DNA of 64,000 nucleotides from the NCBI RefSeq assembly GCF_004319545.1, contig NZ_CP036313.1, positions 2,172,501 to 2,236,500 of the forward strand. The letters run 5' to 3'. Below are positions 48,745 through 58,422 of the stretch, in pieces; positions within the stretch are counted from its first letter, which is position 1; every line of letters begins with the position of its first letter. The position numbers and the translations under genes were made by a program. The notes under the pieces were generated by a model that worked only from the letters and a program-made list of their open reading frames with translations, was not told the origin of the DNA and ran no database searches. This stretch comes from Desulfobacter hydrogenophilus. GTDB lineage: Bacteria; Desulfobacterota; Desulfobacteria; Desulfobacterales; Desulfobacteraceae.

Positions 48745-51549
48745 ATGGTTCAAGACATCGACACCCTGTTTAAGGTCTTACGAAAAACAAATCGGACCAC
48801 TGGCAATCTAAAGGTTCCGTCCACTTTGGCTTTTAAGATGGTTCCCACTGACCGGGGGATCTGTCTTACCATTGTTGACGGCTCCGGTAAAGAGGTGAAT
48901 CCAGGCTATGAATTCTATTCAGGCCTTGAGCGAAGCGTTTTAAAAGAGATTGCCAGGCTTCGGGAACAGGAGGCTTTCAACATTGACTGGGATGAGCAGC
49001 CATCTGACAATCAATTCTATCTCAACGGTAAAGATTATCTGCTCTCCCTGCTTCTTTCTTCGGACTGCTTTGTGGATGCCAAGGGCGAAAAGATACAGCT
49101 GGCCCCGGGGGATGCCCGGGTCAGGCTCTCCATCGTGCAAAGGAAAGATCAAGAGGCGCAGGACAACAACCTTGAGACCTCAATGGCGCTGTGGCACGGC
49201 CCCAAACAGCTCCCCTCCCTGGTCCCGGTAACCCAGACCCACATGCTTGCCGGTAATACCATCTACAGGGTTAAGCCCCTTGGCAAAAATTATGATTCCC
49301 TTTCTTTGTTTGAAACCGTTTTAAGTTTTGATCTTCTGGAACAATACCTGACCCTTTTTTTTTCTAATTTCACCAATGTGGAAGTCTCTTATTCCGGATA
49401 TACCGTCATTAAAGGGGAACCTAAAACAACCCGGCCTGCCCTGATATTTGAAAATGTCTCCCAGGATCAATCCCTGCATCTGAGGGTCTCAGCCACCTAT
49501 CCCGGATTTTCACCGGATTTTTTTGACAATTTTGACATGGATCAAATTGTATCAATCAACGAGATGGAAAAAAATATCGTCATCAGTCCCCTGGTTCACG
49601 GGGATATTTCCGCCTGTTTCCATGACATCCAAAAAACCTTAAAACGCCATGCCCGAAACCTGAAACAGGATAAGGCCATCTATGCCCAGGACAATTTTAT
49701 GGTCATCGAATCGGCCCTGGCACGACGATTTATTACCCTGGAACTTTCCTCCCTGTTGTCACGGTACACAATTCTGGGGGCTGATAAACTTGCATCCTAC
49801 AAGGTGAAATATGTGCAGCCCAAACTGAATCTGCACCTTTCCCACGGCATTGATTTTCTTGAGGGTGAGGCAAACCTCACCCTTGACGGGGAAACATTTA
49901 CAATCAACGATGTCTTAAAACAATATCAAAAAAACGCATATGTGCGGCTGAACGATGGTTCAAGCGCCGTTATCAATCCCGATTATATGGAAACGTTGAC
50001 CCGGATTTTCAAAAAACAAAAATCCGGAATAAAGGTTTCTTTTTTTGATCTTCCTTTGGTGGAAGAACTCATTGGCGAAAAAATCGCCAAAGAAACCTTT
50101 AACCAGTCCAGAAAGATTTTTCTGGGATTCAACCAATTAAAAGACTCCAGAACACGGATGCCCGCCGTCAATGCGACTCTCCGGGGATACCAGAAACAGG
50201 GGTTCAGATGGCTTTCCTATCTTTACAAGCACAAATTAGGCGGTTGTCTTGCCGACGACATGGGGCTTGGAAAAACCATTCAGACCATTGCGCTTCTGGC
50301 GTCAATCTATCCAGAGCAAAAACATCCAACCTTGATCGTAATGCCCAAGACCCTCTTGTTTAACTGGGAAAGCGAACTTAAACGGTTTGCGCCAAAATTG
50401 ACATCCGGCCTTTACTATGGCCAGACCCGGGACATAAAAACAATGGGTTCCCAAAATATCATTTTAACCACCTACGCCATGGTGAGAAACGATATTGAAC
50501 AATTAAAAGAAGAACACTTTCATATGGTTGTTCTGGATGAGTCCCAGAATATCAAGAATCCCAATTCAAAAACATCCAGGGCGGTGATGCTTTTACAGAC
50601 CGACCACCGGTTTGCCTTGAGCGGCACACCCATAGAAAACAATATGAGCGAACTCTATGCCCTGTTCCGGTTTTTAAATCCAGCCATGTTCGGCACCTTT
50701 ACCGATTTTTCAAAAAATTACCTGAATCCCATCCAGAAAAATGATAATAAGGCCGTGGCAAAGGAACTGAAAAAAAAGATATACCCCTTTGTCCTGCGCC
50801 GGCTTAAAACACAGGTGTTAAAAGACCTTCCTGATAAGATGGAGCAGGTTCTCCATGTGGACATGAGCCGGAAACAGGCCGCACTCTACCACCAGAGACG
50901 GCTGATGTACAAAAGGGCCATTCAAGAGGAAATTCAGGCTAAGGGATTGAAAAAATCCAAGCTTTTTATCCTCCAGGCCATGGGGGAACTTCGCCAGATT
51001 GCCTCTATCCCTGAGATTAAGAGTGACAATAAAATCATCTCCCCGAAACGGGAAATTCTCATGGATCATGTGGCGGATGCCGTGGCCGGCAAGCACAAAG
51101 TGCTGGTGTTTGCCAATTATCTGCACTCTTTAGAATGCGTTTCCCAGGATATGGAAGAGGCCGGCATCCATCATCTGGTCATGACCGGGGCCACCCGGGA
51201 TCGAAACCATATTGTGGAACAGTTTCAGCAGGATGATACCTGCCAAGCCCTGTTGATGACCCTGAAAACCGGGGGGCTGGGCCTGAACCTGACGGCAGCC
51301 GAATATGTATTTTTATTTGATCCCTGGTGGAATCTTGCCGCGGAAAACCAAGCCATTGACCGGGCCCACAGAATGGGCCAGAAAAATACCGTGTTCAGTT
51401 ACCGCCTCATTGCCCGAAACACCATTGAAGAGAAGATCCTCATGCTCCAGGAAAAGAAAAAAGAATTGTTTGATTCCCTTATTTCCAGTGACAACGCCTC
51501 TATCAAACAGATGGAAGAAGAAGATATTGATCTGTTGCTGGGAGAATAA
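48745..51549 (+). CDS. SNF2-family DNA-dependent ATPase/helicase
   Basis: A 934-aa protein. N-terminal 460 residues are an uncharacterised, beta-rich region. The SNF2 motor follows: GCLADDMGLGKTIQTIALLA (motif I), LIVMPKTLLFNWESELKRFA, VVLDESQNIKNPNSKTSRA (motif II, DESQ instead of DEAH), RFALSGTPIENNMSELYALF, then VLVFANYLHSLECV, LLMTLKTGGLGLNLTAAEYV and AIDRAHRMGQKNTVFSYRLI (motif VI). Bacterial SNF2 proteins remodel DNA-protein complexes or act in defence (DISARM, Zorya). Its stop overlaps the start of the next gene by one base (TAATG), so the two are a unit. Confidence 0.88.
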   Translation: MVQDIDTLFKVLRKTNRTTGNLKVPSTLAFKMVPTDRGICLTIVDGSGKEVNPGYEFYSGLERSVLKEIARLREQEAFNIDWDEQPSDNQFYLNGKDYLLSLLLSSDCFVDAKGEKIQLAPGDARVRLSIVQRKDQEAQDNNLETSMALWHGPKQLPSLVPVTQTHMLAGNTIYRVKPLGKNYDSLSLFETVLSFDLLEQYLTLFFSNFTNVEVSYSGYTVIKGEPKTTRPALIFENVSQDQSLHLRVSATYPGFSPDFFDNFDMDQIVSINEMEKNIVISPLVHGDISACFHDIQKTLKRHARNLKQDKAIYAQDNFMVIESALARRFITLELSSLLSRYTILGADKLASYKVKYVQPKLNLHLSHGIDFLEGEANLTLDGETFTINDVLKQYQKNAYVRLNDGSSAVINPDYMETLTRIFKKQKSGIKVSFFDLPLVEELIGEKIAKETFNQSRKIFLGFNQLKDSRTRMPAVNATLRGYQKQGFRWLSYLYKHKLGGCLADDMGLGKTIQTIALLASIYPEQKHPTLIVMPKTLLFNWESELKRFAPKLTSGLYYGQTRDIKTMGSQNIILTTYAMVRNDIEQLKEEHFHMVVLDESQNIKNPNSKTSRAVMLLQTDHRFALSGTPIENNMSELYALFRFLNPAMFGTFTDFSKNYLNPIQKNDNKAVAKELKKKIYPFVLRRLKTQVLKDLPDKMEQVLHVDMSRKQAALYHQRRLMYKRAIQEEIQAKGLKKSKLFILQAMGELRQIASIPEIKSDNKIISPKREILMDHVADAVAGKHKVLVFANYLHSLECVSQDMEEAGIHHLVMTGATRDRNHIVEQFQQDDTCQALLMTLKTGGLGLNLTAAEYVFLFDPWWNLAAENQAIDRAHRMGQKNTVFSYRLIARNTIEEKILMLQEKKKELFDSLISSDNASIKQMEEEDIDLLLGE

Positions 51550-54125
51550 TGACTATGCTTCTTGATCAAATAAATACAATGAAACCCTGGACCATAGGCC
51601 ATAAAAGATGTCCTGTTTGTGGAAAAGGTGCAAACTTTTATGCCGCGGAACACCCCGCATGCAAGGACTGCTTTTTAAAAGCGTTGGAAATCGAACTTAT
51701 AAGGGAAGATATTAGCCACTGGAGCCGGGAACGTTTTTCCCTTTCTCTCTCTTCTTCAGGTGCCATGAGAGACCGTCTTTTGGCGTTAATCCATTTCAGA
51801 AACTTCCAAAGCATGGAAGACATGGCAGAACTTTTGATTGACAATCTGGGGTTTGATTCAGACCACCCCCTGGCCTGGTATACCCGGCAAAAGGCCTATG
51901 AAGCATGTGTTTTCTTTGAAGACAGTGAAAAAATGTTCGAAACCGTTCTGAGCACTAAAAAATTTGGTTCATGGCAGCAAAAGGCGAATATGGTCAAGCT
52001 GTGCTGTGATAAAAAATCAGAATCCCCTAAAATTATTCAGTTTATTGGACAAATGGCTAATGATCCAAGTCCGAATGTAAGAAGCCATGTGGCAGGCTCC
52101 ATCCGGGATAATAAAAAGGGCTGGGCAAAAAAACTGTGTGCCCAATTGCGTTATGATAAAAACGCTCTGGTCAGGGAAGTCTTCGAGAGGATACAGTACA
52201 ACCGTGAGACAGCTTATAACCCAAAGCCGTATATCTGGCGGGAAGAAGAAGCCGGGATGATTGAGAGAGCCAGGACTATAAAAAAACAGGTCGCCGCCTA
52301 CAATAAAATGGAAATGGACATCCGTTGCTACTGCGACTTTCCAATGCAGAATCAAGTTTACACCCTTTATTTAAGCCATCTCCCCGACCTTTTGGACAAA
52401 AACAAAGATACAGAAAAAAACTATGCAGCAAAAGAACTGGCAGCGCTTAAAGAAAACACCGAAGATTCTTGTGTCAGACTGCTTGCCGCTGCCGTATCCA
52501 ATGATTTTTTGTTTAATACCATTCTGGAAAAATTGCCCGAAGACGTTGTCGCTTTGATTTATATCATGGCGTGGGAGTGTGAAGAATGCGAAAGCTGTAT
52601 AGCGGAGCAAAAGCTTGTTCAACTCATGGATAAGGATTTGCCCGCAGACACGGTTGCAGATAAAAAAACGCCTTTGCATGAGTCAGTGAAAAAAGATCCG
52701 GCCTATTTTATGTTCAAAGTGACAAAAAATTATGCATATTACCGTCATGATACCCATTTCATATCTATTAGTTACCCTTTGCGGCCTTTCATCAAAAAAC
52801 GCCTGCCCCCACCAGCGTTTGCCCGCCTTGTCCCTTTGGTTGATATCAAGGGCAAGGTTGAATGGATGCATGAAGATGACCAGGGCATTTTTCGGCAATT
52901 GCCCCCCATTTTAAGCTTTATTGCCCAAGGCAATCTCAAGTTTACTAAAAATGGCAAAGAGGTCCTTAAGGGATCTTTGAAAAAAATGACCAATGCCTGC
53001 GGGATTGATGAATTTTACATTGATGACGTCAATGAACTCAAATATTTAAAAACAAAACTTCTTGCCGATTTTTTCAACTGTATGCCCCCATGGAAAGCAA
53101 AGGAACTGGAAGACCCGACGGGCTTTTTAAAGACAAGAATCAATCAATACTTTTCCTTCGAAGGATTCACGGGTCATAGCAGTCGCAGTATGTTTGCCCA
53201 TGTCAAGCGTCAGATGGAAGACTTTGATTCAAACGATGCTGAAAAAAACATGCGCAAAAATTTCAAAAAAGTCCTCAATCTTTTACCTGAAAAAAAATGG
53301 ATTGCCACCCGCGACCTTGCGATGACGGCATTTTATGACGGCATTGATTTCAATCCTTTTTCAAAGGCCTATGAATTCACCAGCCTTTACATTACCAGAA
53401 ATTTGCCCCATTACACCCGCCGTGACAACATATATCTCCAAAAGCTTCCAACCATCGACATTCTGACCCTTCCCTATATCAAGGCCATGATGTTTCTTAT
53501 GGGTGCCTTAGGGCTTGTGGAACTGGGTTATTCGACGCCTGAAAACAATATTTTCAGGCAATACAACAAATCCTGGCTCAGCATTTATGATGGATTAAAA
53601 TATGTGAGATTAACCGAGTTTGGAAGTTATGTTATCGGCAGAAAAACGCGTTTTACCCATGATATCGTAACCCAATCAGCCGAGATTGAGATTGATGAAC
53701 ACAAGACCATGCTCTCAATATACGGGAATGATCCTGTCAAGCAGATGGCATTGGAGGCTCTGGGTCAACAAGTCACCAATTCAAGCTATATGGTCAGTTA
53801 CCAGTCTTTTTTAAAAGATTGCAGTACCCATAAGGATGTTGAAAACAAGATACAATTTTTCAGGGACAATATTATTGCAGAACCGCCCCCCATCTGGGAA
53901 ATTTTTTTCAAGGAGGTCCTGGCACGGATGAATCCCCTTGAACAGGTGCCGGCCATGTCTGTTTTCAGGGTAAAACCCGACAGGGAACTTCTGACGCTTT
54001 TGACAAGGGACAATATACTGAAAAAATACGTTTTCCGTGCAGAAAACCACCATATTCTCGTTAAGACATCCGATTTTTCTAAAGTTAAAAAACGACTGGC
54101 TTTTTTGGGGTTTTTTATCAGCTGA
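51549..54125 (+). CDS. Large zinc-finger/helical-repeat protein coupled to the SNF2 gene
   Basis: An 858-aa protein. N-terminal zinc ribbon HKRCPVCGKGANFYAAEHPA then CKDCF; residues 60-330 are helical, HEAT-like (MANDPSPNVRSHVAGSIRDN); the middle is unrecognised; the last 60 residues (FRVKPDRELLTLLTRDNILK, HHILVKTSDFSKVKKRLAFL) resemble the accessory region found near XPB-like helicases. No catalytic motif found. It starts within the SNF2 stop codon, so it is probably its obligate partner. Convergent with tatC. Confidence 0.65.
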   Translation: MTMLLDQINTMKPWTIGHKRCPVCGKGANFYAAEHPACKDCFLKALEIELIREDISHWSRERFSLSLSSSGAMRDRLLALIHFRNFQSMEDMAELLIDNLGFDSDHPLAWYTRQKAYEACVFFEDSEKMFETVLSTKKFGSWQQKANMVKLCCDKKSESPKIIQFIGQMANDPSPNVRSHVAGSIRDNKKGWAKKLCAQLRYDKNALVREVFERIQYNRETAYNPKPYIWREEEAGMIERARTIKKQVAAYNKMEMDIRCYCDFPMQNQVYTLYLSHLPDLLDKNKDTEKNYAAKELAALKENTEDSCVRLLAAAVSNDFLFNTILEKLPEDVVALIYIMAWECEECESCIAEQKLVQLMDKDLPADTVADKKTPLHESVKKDPAYFMFKVTKNYAYYRHDTHFISISYPLRPFIKKRLPPPAFARLVPLVDIKGKVEWMHEDDQGIFRQLPPILSFIAQGNLKFTKNGKEVLKGSLKKMTNACGIDEFYIDDVNELKYLKTKLLADFFNCMPPWKAKELEDPTGFLKTRINQYFSFEGFTGHSSRSMFAHVKRQMEDFDSNDAEKNMRKNFKKVLNLLPEKKWIATRDLAMTAFYDGIDFNPFSKAYEFTSLYITRNLPHYTRRDNIYLQKLPTIDILTLPYIKAMMFLMGALGLVELGYSTPENNIFRQYNKSWLSIYDGLKYVRLTEFGSYVIGRKTRFTHDIVTQSAEIEIDEHKTMLSIYGNDPVKQMALEALGQQVTNSSYMVSYQSFLKDCSTHKDVENKIQFFRDNIIAEPPPIWEIFFKEVLARMNPLEQVPAMSVFRVKPDRELLTLLTRDNILKKYVFRAENHHILVKTSDFSKVKKRLAFLGFFIS

Positions 54126-54284
54126 CCATGACCATCTGCGGTTTATCCGTCAGCATATTCGTTGTTGTGAATAGGTAGTCTATTTAAACATTTCGATTAG
54201 AATCTTTTAAGATGGCATCAGACTGCATGCAAGCAGGTGATGTGCAATTGCTGATGCCTAAACAGTCAGGCCTTGTTAATTCTT

Positions 54285-55112
54285 CTATAATTTACTGTCT
54301 ATATCATCTGTTTCCGAATCTTCATCAAATTCATGGATTTCCTCTTCCTGTTCCTCTTCATCATTATTTTCGTCGTCTAACTTAGACTTTTTGCCGAAAA
54401 TTTTTGCGCCGAGAATACCGATTTCATACAAAAGAATCAGTGGCATGGCCATCATGATCTGGGTAACCACATCCGGTGGGGTAATGATTGCTGCGCCCAC
54501 AAAAAACAGAAGCAGGGCATATTTCCTGTTTTTCTTTAAAAAAGCGGGGGTCACTATACCCATGCGGGCCAAAAAGGTCAGGACAAGGGGCAGCTCAAAA
54601 ACAAACCCAAAAGCCAGAAGCATTTTGGATGCAAATGAAAGGTACTCCTTCATGGAAGGCATGGCCTGGATGGTTTCCGTGGTAAAGCCTAGGAAAAATT
54701 CGAATCCGTATGGAAAAACAATAAAATACCCGAATGAGGCCCCGGCAATAAAGAAAATAAGTGATAGAATGATTATGGGCAGCATATATTTTTTTTCATC
54801 CCGGTACAGCCCCGGAGAAATGAACATCCAGAATTCATAAAACAGTACCGGGGTGGCAAGGATAATGCCTGCCAGCAGCGCCACTTTAAGATAGGTGAAA
54901 AAGGCTTCGGGCAATCCTGTAAAAATTAATGTTGCATTGCCGCTTTTTGCCATGGCGGTTACCAGGGGTGCCGTGAGAATGTCAAACAGCTGTTCCTTGA
55001 AAAAATAGGCCGCAACAAAACCTAAACCCACCGCAATAAAGGCGTGAATCAGGCGGTCTCGCAATTCGCCCAAGTGCTCGGTAAAAGGGCTTTTCTCTTC
55101 CTGGTCGCTCAT
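54285..55112 (-). CDS. tatC: Twin-arginine translocase subunit TatC
   Basis: A 275-aa protein with six membrane spans and the family signatures FTEHLGELRDRLIHAFIAVG, FLTYLKV-type loop (EAFFTYLKVALLAGIILATP), PVLFYEFWMFISPGLYRDEK and FGFVFELPLVLTFLARMGIV. It recognises the RR signal of folded exported proteins. The C-terminal 40 residues are an unusually acidic tail (DDENNDEEEQEEEIHEFDED). It follows tatB by 18 bases. Confidence 0.95.
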   Translation of the reverse strand: MSDQEEKSPFTEHLGELRDRLIHAFIAVGLGFVAAYFFKEQLFDILTAPLVTAMAKSGNATLIFTGLPEAFFTYLKVALLAGIILATPVLFYEFWMFISPGLYRDEKKYMLPIIILSLIFFIAGASFGYFIVFPYGFEFFLGFTTETIQAMPSMKEYLSFASKMLLAFGFVFELPLVLTFLARMGIVTPAFLKKNRKYALLLFFVGAAIITPPDVVTQIMMAMPLILLYEIGILGAKIFGKKSKLDDENNDEEEQEEEIHEFDEDSETDDIDSKL

Positions 55113-55130
55113 GTCGGATACCTGATGGGT

Positions 55131-55523
55131 TTATTCTTTCGGGGTGGGTGTTTCTGTTTCGGGTGAAGCCGGGGACGGGGTGTCTGCATCCGGGCTATCC
55201 TGTGTCGATTCAGGGGGTGTCTTGGCTTTCAGGCCATGCGCCTTGTCCGGTGTCTCCGATTTATCAGAAGTCTGCAGTGGTTTGGGATCTTCTGTACCTA
55301 TATCCTTGATAGCATCCTTGAGTTTTGTTTTAACAGGCTTCGGCTTGGCTTCTTTTACCGTGGTTTCTATATCAATGGAATCTTTCAGATCCTGGGCAGA
55401 TCGCTTGAATTCCCCCATGGCTTTGCCAAGCATTTTTGCCACTTCCGGCAGTTTCTGCGGGCCTATGACTATAAGGGCAATGGCCAGAATCAGCAAAATT
55501 TCCGGCATTCCTAAACCAAACAT
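55131..55523 (-). CDS. tatB: Sec-independent translocase subunit TatB (TatA/B family)
   Basis: A 130-aa protein: one N-terminal span with MFGLGMPEILLILAIALIVI then GPQKLPEVAKMLGKAMGEFK, an amphipathic helix, and a long Pro/Thr/Glu-rich tail. A glutamate in the span (PEILL) and the long tail favour TatB over TatA. Forms the receptor complex with the TatC encoded next. Confidence 0.9.
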   Translation of the reverse strand: MFGLGMPEILLILAIALIVIGPQKLPEVAKMLGKAMGEFKRSAQDLKDSIDIETTVKEAKPKPVKTKLKDAIKDIGTEDPKPLQTSDKSETPDKAHGLKAKTPPESTQDSPDADTPSPASPETETPTPKE

Positions 55524-55619
55524 ATATCGGTGTTACTCCTTGTTTATGGACAGACACTATAATTAATTATTTAGATTATCTTTACATTGAACGTGGTTGA
55601 GTGTCAACCGAGACCCAGG

Positions 55620-57107
55620 TCATGGTTTCTTGTTTGTCACTTTTTTTGAAGGCGGTCTTCGTCTTTTGTAAGGCTTTTTGCCCTGATTGGGACGTTTTGT
55701 TTGATTTTGTTTAGACGTTTTTTTTGAAGGACGTGGGGCCGGTTTTGGCAGGTCTGCCTCCAGGGCCGCTGTCGGATATTCGCAGCTGACCTTGTGACCA
55801 AGAACCTCTTCAATTTTTGGGATTTGAAATGAACTCATTTCATCGGCAAAACTTACTGAGGTGCCGGTGGCGCCTGCTCTGCCGGTGCGTCCGATTCGAT
55901 GGATGTAATGCTCGGGTTCGATGGGCAGATCATAGTTGACTACATGGCTGATGTTTTCAATATGAAGTCCCCGAGCTGCCACATCTGTTGCCACCAGAAA
56001 ATTGAGAGTCCCGGTTTTAAATTGGTTGAGCACCTTGAATCGTTTGTCCTGGGCCACGTCCCCGGACAGGACTCCTGCGTTCAGGCCGTACCTGGATAAC
56101 TCTTCCGACAGATACCGAGCGGTATCCTTACGGTTGACAAAGATGATAACCCGCTCAAGTTTTTCACTGATTAATAGGTTGCAGACATTTTTAAACCTAT
56201 CCTTTTCCGTGGTCAGATAGACAATCTGGGTGATGGAATTTGCAGCGGCTTGTTCAGGGTCAATTTCAATGCGCACGGCATCCCGGGTCCAGGATTCGGC
56301 CAGGCGGAGCACATCTTCTGTGAGGGTGGCGGAAAAAAACAGGGTCTGGCGTTTGTCCTTGTGGGGTGTCATGTAAATCAGGCGGCGGACATCCGGAATA
56401 AATCCCATGTCCAACATTCGGTCTGCTTCGTCAATGACAACAATTTCAACTCGGGACAGATCAATCAGTTTTTTTGAGATAAAGTCCAGAAGACGTCCAG
56501 GGGTTGCTGCTATGACGTCCACGGGTTTGTCCGTGAGAAGGGTCTGTTGCTTTTGATAATCTGTGCCACCAAAAACCGGGACAATCCGAAGATGGGAATA
56601 TTTGGCAAGTCCCTTAAAGTCCTTCTCAATCTGGTACACCAGCTCCCTTGTGGGGGCAAGGATCAGGGCCCTGGGGTATTTTTTTTCCCGCTTGACGGAT
56701 GTGCGGACAAACCGATTAATCAAGGTAATTATAAAGGTGGCGCTTTTGCCTGTGCCGGTCTGGGCCTTGGCCGTGGCATCCCGACCGTCAAGGGTGTGGG
56801 GAAGAAGCTGGGCCTGGATATCTGTGCAGTATTTAAAGTTAAGGTCACAGATGGCATGCATCAGCCCTGTGGTAAGCTCAAAATCATGGAACCGGGTTTT
56901 CCCCTCCTGGGGGGCGACCTGGAAATTCTCTATGGTCCAACGCGGTTTTCGGGGTCTTGGGCGGGGCTTTTTAACCGTTCCAGCGTCCCTGTCAGGGGCT
57001 GGTGTAGCCGGTTCGAGTGTCCGGGGTTCCGGAATAGTGGCGCTAACATCTTGTTTTTGGGGTTTTCCGGTAAAAAGTGTTTTTATGAAGCTGAATAATT
57101 GTTTCAA
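55620..57107 (-). CDS. DEAD-box RNA helicase (RhlE-like)
   Basis: A 495-aa protein: Q motif region ALMHAICDLNFKYCTDIQAQ, motif I AKAQTGTGKSATFIITLINR, Ia ALILAPTRELVYQI, motif II VVIDEADRMLDMGF, motif III LFFSATLTEDVL, motif VI YIHRIGRTGRAGATGTSVSF. The N-terminal 60 and the C-terminal 55 residues are basic, Pro/Lys-rich tails that probably bind RNA. Assists RNA unwinding in ribosome assembly or mRNA decay. Frame starts at ATG 57107. Confidence 0.93.
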   Translation of the reverse strand: MKQLFSFIKTLFTGKPQKQDVSATIPEPRTLEPATPAPDRDAGTVKKPRPRPRKPRWTIENFQVAPQEGKTRFHDFELTTGLMHAICDLNFKYCTDIQAQLLPHTLDGRDATAKAQTGTGKSATFIITLINRFVRTSVKREKKYPRALILAPTRELVYQIEKDFKGLAKYSHLRIVPVFGGTDYQKQQTLLTDKPVDVIAATPGRLLDFISKKLIDLSRVEIVVIDEADRMLDMGFIPDVRRLIYMTPHKDKRQTLFFSATLTEDVLRLAESWTRDAVRIEIDPEQAAANSITQIVYLTTEKDRFKNVCNLLISEKLERVIIFVNRKDTARYLSEELSRYGLNAGVLSGDVAQDKRFKVLNQFKTGTLNFLVATDVAARGLHIENISHVVNYDLPIEPEHYIHRIGRTGRAGATGTSVSFADEMSSFQIPKIEEVLGHKVSCEYPTAALEADLPKPAPRPSKKTSKQNQTKRPNQGKKPYKRRRPPSKKVTNKKP

Positions 57108-57384
57108 AATGATTTAAACATAACTCTCTAAAGGTAAATATATAGGGCTCGGAATCAGATTTAATGATTAATGCTTTTTTAACAGACACACCGTTTTTTG
57201 GGAAGTAAAATTTAGTTTTGTGGAATGGTACGGGTCTGATTCTTATTTTTAAATACCCTTGAGTATAGCTGAACAGTCTTCTAAACTGCGATAATGTAGA
57301 GAAAAAGTCAAAAAAACTTGACTTTTCAATTGTTTCACGGTAACAAAGTTTAATAAAAAATAACCTGAACCAGGGTGATGTAGA

Positions 57385-57681
57385 ATGCTGTTATTGTCTA
57401 ATTTCTTCATGGCTGTTGCCATTGTTCTTGACTATGCTTTAAATATTTATATGTGGATCGTTATTGCCTCGGCCGTGCTGTCTTGGGTGAATCCGGATCC
57501 GTACAATCCCATTGTTCGATTCCTTCGCAAGGCAACGGAACCGGTGTTTTACCAGATCCGCAAATATCTTCCCGTGACCTTCGGGGGTATGGATTTGTCC
57601 CCGATAGTTGTATTTTTAGTTATTATTTTTCTTCAAAATTTTGTTGTAAAGAGTCTCATTGGTCTATCCCGTTCGATGTGA
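57385..57681 (+). CDS. yggT: YggT-family membrane protein
   Basis: A 98-aa protein with two hydrophobic segments, VAIVLDYALNIYMWIVIASA then VLSWVNPDPYNPIVRFL, and LSPIVVFLVIIFLQNFVVKS. The SWVNPDpyNPIVRFLrkaTEPVF pattern is the YggT signature. Associated with division and osmotic tolerance. It precedes a DivIVA-like gene, the common arrangement. Confidence 0.92.
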   Translation: MLLLSNFFMAVAIVLDYALNIYMWIVIASAVLSWVNPDPYNPIVRFLRKATEPVFYQIRKYLPVTFGGMDLSPIVVFLVIIFLQNFVVKSLIGLSRSM

Positions 57682-57703
57682 TAACCATAAAGGGAGTTTA
57701 TTA

Positions 57704-58204
57704 ATGGGTGTTACACCACTGGTGATTAAACAAAAAGAATTTTCCACCCGCTTCAGAGGGTTTGATGTACAGGAAGTGGATGCCTTTCTTGGAGAAGTGG
57801 CAAGGGAACTTGAATCCCAGGAAATTGCCCTGGAAAAGCTAAGGCAGGAAAATCACCGGCAGAATTTGGAAAACCAGGGTTATAGAAAACGCGAAGAATC
57901 AATGAAAAATGCCATGATTCAGTCCCAGAAAGTACTGGATCAAATGAAGGATAACGCGGAAAAATCGGCCCAGATAACCATTGCCAACGCAGAAGTTGAG
58001 GCTGAGAAAATCCTGAACCGGGCACATAAACGTCTTTCACAGTTGCACAGCGATATTACTGAACTTAAACGCCAGCGTATCCAGCTTGAAATGCAGATCA
58101 GTTCGGTGCTTGAGTCGCACTCAAAATTGCTCGAGATGACCAAAGAAGAAAACAAAGCGGCCGACGAATCAGACACGGCCCTGAAATTTATCCGTCGGGC
58201 CTGA
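57704..58204 (+). CDS. DivIVA-domain protein
   Basis: A 166-aa coiled-coil protein beginning MGVTPLVIKQKEFSTRFRGF then DVQEVDAFLGEVARELE, the DivIVA membrane-binding N-terminus, followed by a long coiled coil to residue about 150. I start at ATG 57704 (AAAGGGAG upstream); the frame open to 57659 overlaps yggT. DivIVA proteins localise to curved membrane and organise division or pole proteins. Confidence 0.9.
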   Translation: MGVTPLVIKQKEFSTRFRGFDVQEVDAFLGEVARELESQEIALEKLRQENHRQNLENQGYRKREESMKNAMIQSQKVLDQMKDNAEKSAQITIANAEVEAEKILNRAHKRLSQLHSDITELKRQRIQLEMQISSVLESHSKLLEMTKEENKAADESDTALKFIRRA

Positions 58205-58218
58205 TTCCTTTCATATAA

Positions 58219-58317
58219 AGAGCCATGGGTTGACCTGGTTTATCAACGATTTGGCTTAACCCGCACCGAAAAGAAAAATAAAAGTAATTCAATGTGTTAA
58301 TTTGAATTTTATATGTC
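58219..58317 (+). repeat. Dispersed hairpin element, copy R4
   Basis: AGAGCCATGGGTTGACCTGG, TTTATCAACGA, CTTAACCCGCACC, then AAAAGTAATT and an AT-rich hairpin. It starts 15 bases after the DivIVA stop and precedes pilT in the same direction. Confidence 0.65.
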
Positions 58318-58422
58318 ACCTTTAGTGACACGCCCTTGTCGTATCGGGCTGTGTTGCGTTGTGGACAGGCGTTTTCAATATTCTCAATTCCAGGGGCCAA
58401 CGACAACATAAAAGGGGAAGAA

